Source: CBDFKF01 sp965248765
GTDB lineage: Bacteria > Pseudomonadota > Alphaproteobacteria > VGEJ01
Assembly (NCBI GenBank): GCA_965248765.1
Contig: CBDFKF010000004.1
Location: 1,116,001-1,180,000 of the forward strand
DNA length: 64,000 nucleotides
Reading direction: 5' to 3'
Numbering within the stretch: the stretch's first letter is position 1; the number at the start of each line of letters is the position of its first letter. Positions 50,471 through 58,659 of this stretch are shown piece after piece. Position numbers and translations under genes: made by a program. Under the pieces are notes generated by a model. It made no database searches, was not told where the DNA came from, and was given only the letters and a program-made list of their open reading frames with translations.

Positions 50471-51985
50471 CTACAGCCCGGCGTCAACGTGCGTTGGTGG
50501 CGAGACGGCGGCGCCTTGCGCTTTCTTGGCATCGTCGCGCCTTTGCTTGCGGCGATCGACCGATGAGGGGATTCCGAGCGCATCGCGATACTTGGCGACC
50601 GTCCGCCGCGCGATGTTCACGCCCTCTGCACGCAGAATTCCGACGATCTGATCGTCGGGGAGGACCTTGCTCGCGACCTCCGCCTCGATCAGGTGTCGCA
50701 TGCGATGCCGCACGGCCTCAGCTGAGTGTGACTCCCCGCCGGACAACGAAGCGATCGCATTAGTGAAGAAATACTTCATGGGATACGTGCCACGCGGCGT
50801 AGCGATGTACTTGTTCGCGGTAACGCGGCTTACCGTGCTCTCGTGCATCTCGATTTCCGTCGCGATGTCGCGCAGGTTGAGGGGGCGCAAATGCTCAACG
50901 CCGTGGACCAGAAAGCCGTGCTGCTGGCTCACCAGCTCGGTGGCGACGCGCAGGATCGTGTTCGCGCGCTGGTCCAGGGCCTTGGTCAGCCAATTCGCCG
51001 AGTTGAGCCGATCGGCGAGATAATTCTTCTCCTCCCGCGTGCGCGCGCTGCGCCGGACCGTGGCGTAGTAGCTCATGTCGACCAGGACTCGGGGCAGCGT
51101 GTCGTTGTTCAGCTCTACCAACCAGCCGCCGTCGGAGCGCGGTAGAACGAACACGTCCGGTATCACCGACTGGACGACGTCAGCACCGAATGCAAGGCCC
51201 GGCTTCGGGCTCAGGGCGCGAATCTCGGTGATCATGTCGGTGACATCCTCGATATCGACACCGCAGGCCTCGCACAGCGACTCGAGATCGCCAGCCGCCA
51301 GTAGATCGAGATGATCGAGACATGCCTGCATCGCCGGGTCGAGCCGATCGCGCTCCCGTAACTGCAGCGCGAGGCATTCCGCCAGATCCCGCGCCCCGAC
51401 ACCGGCCGGGTCCAACCCCTGCAGCACTTCCAATGTTCTCTGCACCCGGCCGATATCACACCCAACCACGTCGGCGACCTGCTGCAGGCTGCCGGCAAGG
51501 TATCCCGCGTCGTCGAGCATATCGATTAGATGGACGCCGATGACGCGATCGACGGGATCGACCAGATCGACCCCGAGTTGCGCCATCAAATGGTCCTTCA
51601 GCGTGGTCGCGGTCGCGAGCGTCTGCTCAAGGCCGGGCCCCTCGTCTGCACCGCCCATGCTGCCTCCACCACCGCCCCCCGCATAGGACGGAATCTGCGT
51701 CGGCTCCTCCGAGCGACCCTCGGCCGCGTACATGGCGTCATAGTCAACATCAAGCGGTGCTTCGTCGCGCGCAGGCAGATTATCCTGCGCGGACAGATCG
51801 GAATCGGCCACCGCGTCGGTCCGGCCCTCGGTGCTTTTGTCCTCTGGATAGTCGCCGCCGCGCTCTGCGTCGGCCTCCTGGCTTTCGAGTAGCGGGTTGC
51901 TCTCGATCTCCTGCGAGACATAGTCGGCGAGTTCGAGATACGGAAGCTGCAGCAGTTTGATCGCCTGCTGCAGCTGCGGCGTCAT
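50471..51985 (-). CDS. rpoN: RNA polymerase sigma-54 factor, N-terminus cut off by an IS insertion
   Basis: 504 residues from an internal ATG (MTPQLQQAIKLLQLPYLELADYVSQEIESNPLLE). Sigma-54 region I normally starts ~16 residues earlier; those codons lie 1.5 kb upstream beyond an IS1182-like element. The rest is complete: acidic region II (residues ~35-110), core-binding region III, the HTH, FFTNAIASLSGGESHSAEAVRHRM, and the RpoN box ARRTVAKYRDALGIP near the end. Region I makes the activator-dependent block and contacts enhancer-binding proteins, so a protein starting here may be inactive or deregulated. It could be translated only if transcription comes through or out of the IS and a ribosome site is available. 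No clear Shine-Dalgarno precedes this ATG. Confidence 0.88.
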   Translation of the reverse strand: MTPQLQQAIKLLQLPYLELADYVSQEIESNPLLESQEADAERGGDYPEDKSTEGRTDAVADSDLSAQDNLPARDEAPLDVDYDAMYAAEGRSEEPTQIPSYAGGGGGGSMGGADEGPGLEQTLATATTLKDHLMAQLGVDLVDPVDRVIGVHLIDMLDDAGYLAGSLQQVADVVGCDIGRVQRTLEVLQGLDPAGVGARDLAECLALQLRERDRLDPAMQACLDHLDLLAAGDLESLCEACGVDIEDVTDMITEIRALSPKPGLAFGADVVQSVIPDVFVLPRSDGGWLVELNNDTLPRVLVDMSYYATVRRSARTREEKNYLADRLNSANWLTKALDQRANTILRVATELVSQQHGFLVHGVEHLRPLNLRDIATEIEMHESTVSRVTANKYIATPRGTYPMKYFFTNAIASLSGGESHSAEAVRHRMRHLIEAEVASKVLPDDQIVGILRAEGVNIARRTVAKYRDALGIPSSVDRRKQRRDDAKKAQGAAVSPPTHVDAGL

Positions 51986-51992
51986 GACAATG

Positions 51993-53547
51993 CAGACCGT
52001 GTGGAAACTCTGGGTGGCGGGGATGGAGGTTTAGGTAACCATGATTTGCGGCGATCCCACGTAATCTGGCGGTTTGGCGCCGGTAGCCCTGTGGAAGGGG
52101 CTCCAGGCCTCCGTGGATCGATGTGCGGCGCTCGATTTTGGCCTGATTCCCGTCTCATGCCCTCGCGGCGGCGATCAAGGCGGGAACACCTACCAGCGAG
52201 ATCGCGCGGCGGATGTTGTAAGCCAGCGCCGTGATGCTGAACTCGCCGCGCACGTTCTCCAGCCGCCGGGTCAGGAAGGCACCCTGGCCCATCCATTGTT
52301 TGATTGAGCCGAAGGGATGCTCGACGCTTTCACGGCGCGCATCGAGCAGCTCCGGGCGGGCCGCCAATCGTTCTGCCATGCGCTCCAGGATCGCTTCGGC
52401 GCTTGCGCTTGCTGTGTAGCGCCAGGCGTTGGCCGTCGGGGCAGATGTAAATGTCCTCGCCGCCGTCATAGCGGAAGCGTTCCTTGGGAAAGAGCCCCTG
52501 GCTCACCGTGGATCCGCGCTGGGGCTTGGGCACATGCGGCACGACGCCGGCATTCTCGCAGGCCTCGATATCCTCGATCTTGAAGTAGCCCGCGTCGGCG
52601 ACCGCGTCGATCCGATCGACGGCCAGGTTCCGACGGGCCACCACCGCCGTCTCGGCCAATAGACCGAGATCGCTGACCTTGTTATGGACCTGCTGCTCGG
52701 CGATCAGTTTGTGCTTGGCGTCCACGGCGATCTGAATGTTGTAGCCGACACCGACCCGGGTCTCGGCGTACATCGCCCGGCTGTCCGGATCCGTCAAAGA
52801 GAGCTGGTCCTCGCCACTCGCAGCCAGCGCGTCTCGATGTTCCTCAAACCGCTCACGCCGCCCTTGGATCGCAGCGATCTTCTCCTGGATATGCTCCACC
52901 TCGCCGCCGCCGGTGCCGCCCTCGTCTTGCTCGTCGGCCTCGTCGAGCCGGTCGAGATAACGCGACAACCTCTCGTCGCTCTCGGCCAACGCCTTCGCCA
53001 GCTTCGCTTTGGTGAAGTTCCGCTTCCGGCTGTTCACTGCCTTGATCCGTGTACCGTCAACCGCCACCAGCTCGCGTCCGAACAGCTCCAGTTCGCGGCA
53101 TAGCCTCACGAACTCCCGAAACACCTGTCGGAAGGCCGCCCGATTGATCCGCCGGAAATCGGCGATCGTCTTGAAGTCTGGCGACAAACGCCGCAACAGC
53201 CAGATCACTTCGAGATTACGCTTGCTCTCTGCCTCCAGCCGGCGGCTCGAACGTACCCGATTGAGATAGCCGTATATGTAGAGCTTCAGCAGGTCCGCCG
53301 GATCGTAGCCGGGACGACCTATCGCCTTCGCCGCGGCGCGCTCGAAACCAGCGGCCGCTAGGTCCAAACCATCCACGAAGGCATCGATGAAACGGACCGG
53401 GTTATCCCGGCCCACGTAATCGTCCACTGCTTCCGGCAGAAGCAGAACCTGAGAGCGGTCAACGCCAGGAATGTGTCTCATGGCGGACCCTAACATCGCC
53501 ATGAGACGGACGGAATCCCCCGCCACCCAGAGTTTCCACACGGTCTG
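51993..53547 (-). mobile_element. IS1182-family insertion sequence (1555 bp) inserted in rpoN
   Basis: Perfect ~30-bp terminal inverted repeats, beginning CAGACCGTGTGGAAACTCTG, occur at 51993 and, inverted, at 53518-53547. AATG occurs on both sides (51989-51992 and 53548-53551) as a 4-bp target duplication. Removing the element and one AATG restores a continuous sigma-54 N-terminus (MALTQRQVLRQSQTIV then MTPQLQQ). It is in the same orientation as rpoN. Confidence 0.92.
52155..53481 (-). pseudogene. IS1182-family transposase, frameshifted with a small internal deletion
   Basis: The first frame, from about 53481, encodes MRHIPGVDRSQVLLLPEAVDDYV, RPGYDPADLLKLYIYGYLNRVRSSRRLE, RLSPDFKTIADFRRIN and VAVDGTRIKAVNS (first catalytic Asp). 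It continues with VGYNIQIAVDAKHKLI, VADAGYFKIEDIEAC and YICPDGQRLALHSK. The C-terminal block ERMAERLAARPELLDARRESVEHPFGSIKQWMGQGAFLTRRLENVRGEFSITALAYN is in another frame (52155-52469). About 25 residues with Cys motifs usually found between them are missing, near 52410-52420. This copy is unlikely to transpose by itself. The first frame is also continuous with the rpoN start codon, giving a 15-residue sigma-54 leader fused to IS sequence. Confidence 0.85.
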
Positions 53548-53592
53548 AATGGTTTGACTTTGCCGGAGAACCTGCCGCTGCGTCAGAGCCAT
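53548..53592 (-). pseudogene. rpoN: detached first 15 codons of rpoN
   Basis: ATG at 53592, 8 bases downstream of the lptB stop, opens MALTQRQVLRQSQTI, a typical sigma-54 N-terminus, then hits the IS1182-like element. Read with the segment ending at 51985 it reconstitutes region I in frame. Confidence 0.9.
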
Positions 53593-53600
53593 CTCTGTGG

Positions 53601-54449
53601 CTATAGGCTGAAGCGCTCGCCGAGATAGACGCGGCGGACATCCTCGTGCTCGACGATCTCCGAGGGGGCACCCTCCATCAGAATCAGGCCATCGTGGAGA
53701 ATAAACGCACGGTCCACGATGTTGAGGGTATCCCGCACGTTGTGATCGGTGATGAGGACGCCTAGCCCGCGATCTTTGAGATGGAGCACGAGATCACGGA
53801 TCTCGCTGAGCGCAATCGGATCGATCCCGGCCAATGGCTCATCAAGCAGCAAGAAACCGGGGTTCGAGGCAATCGCACGAGCGATCTCGACCCGTCGCCG
53901 CTCACCGCCGGAGAGGGCTAGAGCGGGTGTGCGCCGCAAGTGCGAGAGCGAGAACTCAGCGAGAAGTTCATCGAGCAGTGCTTCCCGGCGGTCCGGCCTC
54001 GGCTCGATCACCTCGAGGATCGCCCGGATGTTGTTCTCGACCGAAAGGCCGCGGAAGATCGACGCCTCCTGTGGGAGATACCCGATCCCAAGGCGCGCTC
54101 GGCGATACATAGGGAGATCGGTGATGTCATGCCCGTCAAAGACGATGTGGCCAGCATCCGGGGTTATCAATCCCGACATGATGTAGAAGCATGTCGTTTT
54201 GCCTGCACCGTTCGGTCCAAGAAGCCCTACCACTTCGCCGCGGCGGACCGAGAGGCTGACGCCGCGCAGCACGGGCCTTTTTTTGAACCGCTTGCTGATC
54301 TTGTGAACACGGAGGCCTCGGTTGTCAGCCACTAGGCGCGGGTGCGCCTCGGGCTCAGTGGGTTCCGATGGTGCGCCGCCGCGAGCGGAATAATGCGTCA
54401 ACGCACCTATCCTAGACCTCGGGCTCGTGGCGTCTGCGACGCCTGTCAC
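53601..54449 (-). CDS. lptB: LPS export ABC transporter ATP-binding protein LptB
   Basis: A 282-residue ATPase of the LptB2FG transporter that extracts LPS from the inner membrane. Walker A GPNGAGKTT, Q-loop IGYLPQEASIFRGLSVENNI, signature LSGGERRRVEIARA, Walker B FLLLDEPLAGIDP, H-loop ITDHNVRDTL, and the LptB end VYLGERFSL. It is about 40 residues longer than usual because of an N-terminal extension from the GTG at 54449. An internal start nearer RVHKISKRFKKRPVL is possible. It is encoded 15 bases after lptA and directly before rpoN. Confidence 0.93.
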   Translation of the reverse strand: MTGVADATSPRSRIGALTHYSARGGAPSEPTEPEAHPRLVADNRGLRVHKISKRFKKRPVLRGVSLSVRRGEVVGLLGPNGAGKTTCFYIMSGLITPDAGHIVFDGHDITDLPMYRRARLGIGYLPQEASIFRGLSVENNIRAILEVIEPRPDRREALLDELLAEFSLSHLRRTPALALSGGERRRVEIARAIASNPGFLLLDEPLAGIDPIALSEIRDLVLHLKDRGLGVLITDHNVRDTLNIVDRAFILHDGLILMEGAPSEIVEHEDVRRVYLGERFSL

Positions 54450-54464
54450 AGCACGCGTGCAATG

Positions 54465-55043
54465 TCACTGCTCCGTCTCGTCGGGGACGAAGAGGCCTCG
54501 GACTCGTCCGTTTGAGCCTTCATCGCTGTACAGCTTGCTACGTCCGGTATCCAGGTTCAATTCCAATCGGCTGCCCCACAGCACGTTCTCGCCGCGGGTG
54601 AGAACGACGCTTCCATCGAGCGTCACTATACGTTGCTCGACATCGTAGTTCCCGTGGTTTCCCTGTGCCGTCGCGCTTGGCGTCGCGAAGAACACCGCTC
54701 CCGAGGCCTCTATACGCGAGATCCTGCCCTGCGTCCCGACGTCGCCTTCTTCGCCGTCGGCGCGGTAGTGCACCTTGAGGGTATCGGCGCGCAAGATCAT
54801 CTCGCCCTGCACTGCATTCACGTTCCCGGTGAAGACGGCGAGGCCCGGCCCCTGGTCGATCTCCAGGGCATCGGCCGTAATCTCGATCGGCTGCGATGTA
54901 TCGATCTCGCCGCGTGGGCTCTCCTCTCCGGCGAGCTTGGCGGCCCAGCTGATCGAGCCTGCCGTCAGGACGAGTACGCCCAAGCATGCAACCCAAACGC
55001 GCCGCCGTCGGCTAGGGGATTGCCCGGGCATCCTCGCCGCCAT
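54465..55043 (-). CDS. lptA: LPS export periplasmic bridge protein LptA
   Basis: A 192-residue protein with an N-terminal signal (RRVWVACLGVLVLTAGSISWAAKL) and an OstA-like beta-jellyroll: PIEITADALEIDQGPGLAVFTGNVNAVQGEMILRADTLKVHY, ASGAVFFATPSATAQGNHGNYDVEQRIVTLDGSVVLTRGENVLWGSRLELNLDTG. LptA oligomers bridge LptC to LptD for LPS transit. Its start overlaps the lptC end by 32 bases. Confidence 0.9.
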   Translation of the reverse strand: MAARMPGQSPSRRRRVWVACLGVLVLTAGSISWAAKLAGEESPRGEIDTSQPIEITADALEIDQGPGLAVFTGNVNAVQGEMILRADTLKVHYRADGEEGDVGTQGRISRIEASGAVFFATPSATAQGNHGNYDVEQRIVTLDGSVVLTRGENVLWGSRLELNLDTGRSKLYSDEGSNGRVRGLFVPDETEQ

Positions 55044-55704
55044 TGGGGTACACGATCACATGCACGGCGCCCTCGAACGAGAGTCGCTGGCCACGATCGT
55101 ATGCGCGAAAGCGATCGGCCCGCACGGTCCCGAGAGGTCCCTGCCCGTGAACGGGCAGATCGCTGATGGCCGTACCGGAATCGAGGAGAACTCGGGTGCT
55201 TTTGGCATGGAACTCGTAACCATGGTCGGAGAAGACATCGACTTCATCTGACAGAATGAGGATCTTGCGCTCCCGGTCGTATTCCCCTTGCTCGGCCAAA
55301 AGCGTGATCCAGCTGTCGTCGTTTAGCGTCATGTCCGCCTGCAGTGCCGTTAGCTTCACGCGATCGGCGTCGACAGGATCGAGCACGGCGGAATCGGCGG
55401 TTACCACAAACGGCCGGTCTGCCTTGTCAACACCGACATAGCGGGCATTGAGCATCCCAGGCTGCCCGGAGTCGGCCGCGCTCAGGGCGTAGGACAGGCG
55501 AAACTCATTCACCCGATCGTAGGCAGTGGGCCACGCGATCACGGCACCGATAAGGGCTGCCGCAACAGCCGGGAGCCCGTATTTCATTAGGCCGACGAAA
55601 CGGCTGTAGCGGCGTGGCTGGCCGGTGCCGGTGCGCCGGGTCGGGAGCGCGAGCCGCGCACGACCGCGACCCTTACCGCGCGTCACCGAACCGATAGCCG
55701 TCAT
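55012..55704 (-). CDS. lptC: LPS export inner-membrane protein LptC
   Basis: A 230-residue bitopic protein. A basic N-terminus is followed by one transmembrane segment near 40-60 (YGLPAVAAALIGAVIAWPTAY) and a periplasmic jellyroll (NARYVGVDKADRPFVVTADSAVLD, MTLNDDSWITLLAEQGEYDRERKILILSDEVDVFSDHGYEFHAKSTRVLLDSG). It receives LPS from LptBFG and passes it to LptA. The ATG overlaps the kdsD stop by 4 bases. Confidence 0.88.
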   Translation of the reverse strand: MTAIGSVTRGKGRGRARLALPTRRTGTGQPRRYSRFVGLMKYGLPAVAAALIGAVIAWPTAYDRVNEFRLSYALSAADSGQPGMLNARYVGVDKADRPFVVTADSAVLDPVDADRVKLTALQADMTLNDDSWITLLAEQGEYDRERKILILSDEVDVFSDHGYEFHAKSTRVLLDSGTAISDLPVHGQGPLGTVRADRFRAYDRGQRLSFEGAVHVIVYPNGGEDARAIP

Positions 55705-56714
55705 GCGACACCCGCCCGCAGGCAGTCGTGAATGTGCACGATGCCAACGGGCCGCTCGTCCTCACACACGAAAAGGCTCGTAATCGTGTTTTCGTTCATC
55801 GTGCCGAGGGCCTCAGCCGCAAGCGCCTGCGGTCTGATCGTCTTGGGCGACGGCGTCATGATGTCAGCCACCTGGCGTTCGAGCAAACCGGGTTGCATAT
55901 GCCGTCGCAGATCGCCGTCGGTGATGATGCCAACCAGGCGCTCGCCGTCAATGATGCCAACACAGCCGAAGGCCTTAGCGGTCATGGTGAGGATGGCATC
56001 GCCCATTTTCGTCGCACCGCCGACTGTAGGGACCGCCTCGCCTTCGTGCATGATATCAGCCACGCGAAGAAGCGAGCTGCCGAGACGCCCGCCGGGATGG
56101 AGGTCGCGGAAATTGCCCGCCGTAAACCCATGCCGTTGCATTAAAGCGAGCGCAAGGCAGTCGCCAAGCGCCATCATTGCCGTGGTCGAGGTCGTCGGTG
56201 CAAGACCGAGCGGTCCTGCCTCAGGCATGGCCGGGATGACCAGCGCTGTTGTTGCGGCATCGCCCACCGTGCTCTTGCCCCGTCCGACTACCGCGATCAA
56301 CGGAATCCCGAAGCGCTTGCAATAGGCAAGAAGGTCGGCGAGTTCTGGCGTCTCGCCGGAGTTGGAAAGGACGAGGACGAGGTCTTTGTCCTTGTCGATC
56401 ATCCCAAGATCGCCGTGACTTGCCTCGCCGGGATGGAGGTAGAAAGCCGGCGTGCCGGTCGACGCCATCGTCGCAGCAATCTTTCGCGCGACATGGCCAC
56501 TCTTGCCCATGCCGCTGACCACCACTCGCCCGGTGACCTGCGCGAACTCATCCATGGCGGCGACGAACCGGTCGTCGAGTGCCCCTGCCAAGTCATCGAG
56601 ACCAGCGGCTAGATGGCGTAGAACCGCGCGCGCTATGTCAAGGTCCGTAGGATCCGATCGGCGCCCCTCGGCGTCGGCCGTGGGGAGAGCATCAACGCTT
56701 CGCGCCCTTGTCAC
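55701..56714 (-). CDS. kdsD: D-arabinose 5-phosphate isomerase (KpsF/GutQ/KdsD family)
   Basis: A 337-residue enzyme that interconverts ribulose 5-phosphate and arabinose 5-phosphate, the first step of Kdo synthesis. SIS domain: GRVVVSGMGKSGHVARKIAATMASTGTPAFYLHPGEASHGDLGMI, LVLVLSNSGETPEL, TSTTAMMALGDCLALALM, NFRDLHPGGRLG. Two CBS domains follow (VADIMHEGEAVPTV, VADIMTPSPKTIRP). A GTG at 56714 with GGGGAG at ideal distance is the likely start; a TTG at 56732 is the outer option. It is the first gene of the LPS/rpoN operon. Confidence 0.9.
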   Translation of the reverse strand: MTRARSVDALPTADAEGRRSDPTDLDIARAVLRHLAAGLDDLAGALDDRFVAAMDEFAQVTGRVVVSGMGKSGHVARKIAATMASTGTPAFYLHPGEASHGDLGMIDKDKDLVLVLSNSGETPELADLLAYCKRFGIPLIAVVGRGKSTVGDAATTALVIPAMPEAGPLGLAPTTSTTAMMALGDCLALALMQRHGFTAGNFRDLHPGGRLGSSLLRVADIMHEGEAVPTVGGATKMGDAILTMTAKAFGCVGIIDGERLVGIITDGDLRRHMQPGLLERQVADIMTPSPKTIRPQALAAEALGTMNENTITSLFVCEDERPVGIVHIHDCLRAGVA

Positions 56715-56768
56715 GCAATCTCCCCGCGCCAACCGCCCCGAGCCCGGACGCGGCCACGAACGTGCTCC

Positions 56769-57395
56769 TTAGTGCTCAAAAATGTCGATCCCTTGCCAGC
56801 CCTCGAGGTCTAGCCGCGCCCGCATCGGCAGGAAGTCAAAACAGCCCGCTGCGATCTCCGTTCTGCCTTCGCGCGCAAGCAGCCGGTCGAGCTTCCCGCG
56901 CAATTCATGGAGATGAAGGACATCCTCGGCCGCGTAGTCCAGTTGTTCGCGCGTGAGCTCCTCGCTTCCCCAGTCGGACAGCTGCATCTGTTTTGATATT
57001 TCGATACCGAGGAGCGCCCGACAAAGATCCTTGAGCCCGTGCCGATCGGTGTAGGTTCGCGAGAGCTTCGATGCAATCTTGGTGCAATAGATCGGCCTGC
57101 ACCAGATCCCCAAGTGATGTGCGATCACAGCCACGTCGAAGCGCGCGAAGTGGAAGAGCTTGGTGATAGTCGCGTCAGCCAGCAGGGCCCGGAGGTTCGG
57201 CGCCGTATAGTCGAGAGAACTGCGGTCGTCACGCACGAACTGAACGAGGTGACAAGTGCCATCCCCGCCGGACAACTGAATAAGGCACAGCCGATCGCGA
57301 TGCGGAACGAGGCCCATTGTCTCGGTGTCGATAGCTACCATGTCACCGAAGCCAACGCCGGCCGGCAGATCTCCTTTGTGCAATTCAATGGCCAA
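56769..57395 (-). CDS. rnd: single-domain ribonuclease D-like 3'-5' exonuclease
   Basis: About 208 residues of the DEDD superfamily. ExoI motif MVAIDTETMGL (Asp and Glu), ExoII LFHFARFDVAVIAHHLG (Asp), ExoIII REQLDYAAEDVLHLHEL (Tyr-Ala-Ala-Glu-Asp). The HRDC domains of E. coli RNase D are absent, as in many alphaproteobacterial versions. The enzyme trims tRNA 3' ends. The upstream tRNA-Leu ends 13 bases before a possible GTG (57404) or 22 before a TTG (57395), so the start is one of these and the gene is probably co-transcribed with the tRNA. Confidence 0.85.
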   Translation of the reverse strand: MAIELHKGDLPAGVGFGDMVAIDTETMGLVPHRDRLCLIQLSGGDGTCHLVQFVRDDRSSLDYTAPNLRALLADATITKLFHFARFDVAVIAHHLGIWCRPIYCTKIASKLSRTYTDRHGLKDLCRALLGIEISKQMQLSDWGSEELTREQLDYAAEDVLHLHELRGKLDRLLAREGRTEIAAGCFDFLPMRARLDLEGWQGIDIFEH

Positions 57396-57417
57396 TGACG
57401 ACACCGTAGAGGTGCGA

Positions 57418-57504
57418 TGGTGCCCAGGAGAAGACTCGAACTTCCACGACCTTACGGCCACTAGCACCTGAAGCTAGCGCGTCTACCAATTCCGCCACCT
57501 GGGC
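57418..57504 (-). tRNA. tRNA-Leu (anticodon CAG)
   Basis: An 87-base tRNA on the minus strand. Acceptor stem GCCCAGG/CCTGGGC, D arm GCGG...GGTAGAC, anticodon loop CTTCAGG giving CAG, a long variable arm typical of class II tRNAs, T loop GTTCGAGTC, and an encoded 3' CCA. Confidence 0.95.
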
Positions 57505-57704
57505 ACCGGCCGCGGTCTAGGACGACCCGATGGCCGGGTGGTGAGAACTCGTAAGGCGGCCGATGGGCGATGTCAACGGGCGACCTGCCGCGGTGGGGCG
57601 CGACGGTGGCATCGAATGCGGTCTTGTTGTCCGGCTCCAACCCTCTATCATCGCCGCCACGCGTGGCCGCGAAGCGCCCGGCCCTGGGCACGAAGTGGAG
57701 CGAA

Positions 57705-58655
57705 ATGGACCAGCGGTTGGTGACCGTATTCGGCGGCTCAGGGTTCATCGGCCGCCATCTTGTACAGCGGCTGGCGCGCCGCGGCGCCCGTATTCGCGTG
57801 GCGACTCGGCGTCCCGAAGCTGCCGGCTTTCTGCAGCCGATGGGCGACGTCGGGCAGATCGCGGCGACCCAAGCCAATCTGCGGAACGAGCCATCCGTGA
57901 CGGCCGCCGTCACCGGCGCCGACGCTGTCGTCAACCTTGTCGGTGTCCTGCACGAATCGGGGCGCCAGACCTTCTCCGAGATCCATGCCACCGGAGCGGC
58001 GCGGGTCGCGACGGCCGCCGCGAAAGCGGGTGTCGGACGATTGATCCACATCTCTGCGATCGGAGCCGACGAGGCCTCCCCGGCGGCCTACGGGCGCTCC
58101 AAGGCCTTTGGCGAAGCGAATGTTCGCCGCGAGCTTCCTGCGGCGACGATTATCAGACCCAGCATCGTCTTCGGCCCCGAAGACGATTTCTTCAACCGCT
58201 TCGCCGCGCTGGCGCGGCTCTCGCCGGCGCTGCCGCTCATTGGCGGCGGCGAGACGCGCTTCCAACCTGTTTATGTCGGCGATGTCGCCGACGGCATCAT
58301 GGCCGCACTGGGGGATCCGGCGGCGGCGGGCCGCACCTACGAACTCGGCGGACCCCGCATCCTTAATTTCCGCGAGGTCCTCGAAATGATCCTTGCAATC
58401 ACTGGCCATCGGCGGCTTCTTCTGCCCGTCCCATTTCCCCTAGCGCGTGCCCTCGGAACGGTGCTCCAGTTGGTCCCGAACCCGCCGATGACACGCGATC
58501 AAGTCAGCTCGCTCGAGCGCGACAGCGTCGTCGCCTTCGATGCGTTGACCTTGGCCGATCTCGGCATCACGCCAACTCCCGCCGAGGGGATCGTTGCCAG
58601 CTACCTACGGCGCTATCGCCGCGCGGGCGCGAGCGAGTCCCATCAGGCCGTTTGA
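57705..58655 (+). CDS. NDUFA9-like NAD(P)-binding short-chain dehydrogenase/epimerase family protein
   Basis: A 316-residue atypical SDR. LVTVFGGSGFIGRHLVQRLARRGARIRVATRRP is the Rossmann start with GGSGFIG near 10-16. DAVVNLVGVLHESG, HISAIGADEASPAAYGRSKAFGEANVR (Tyr-x-x-x-Lys-like YGRSK) and RPSIVFGPEDDFFNRF follow. This is the complex I NDUFA9-like group of alphaproteobacteria, thought to act as an accessory to NADH dehydrogenase or in quinone metabolism. The start is set at ATG 57705 (MDQRL); the open frame begins 135 bases earlier. It is followed by a convergent uppP. Confidence 0.85.
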   Translation: MDQRLVTVFGGSGFIGRHLVQRLARRGARIRVATRRPEAAGFLQPMGDVGQIAATQANLRNEPSVTAAVTGADAVVNLVGVLHESGRQTFSEIHATGAARVATAAAKAGVGRLIHISAIGADEASPAAYGRSKAFGEANVRRELPAATIIRPSIVFGPEDDFFNRFAALARLSPALPLIGGGETRFQPVYVGDVADGIMAALGDPAAAGRTYELGGPRILNFREVLEMILAITGHRRLLLPVPFPLARALGTVLQLVPNPPMTRDQVSSLERDSVVAFDALTLADLGITPTPAEGIVASYLRRYRRAGASESHQAV

Positions 58656-58659
58656 TACG

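Noticed and set aside
57418..57504. tRNA-Leu as the attachment site of the integrative island
   Set aside because: It is 35 kb from the integrases, in a conserved housekeeping block, and no repeated 3' tRNA fragment was seen near the integrases.
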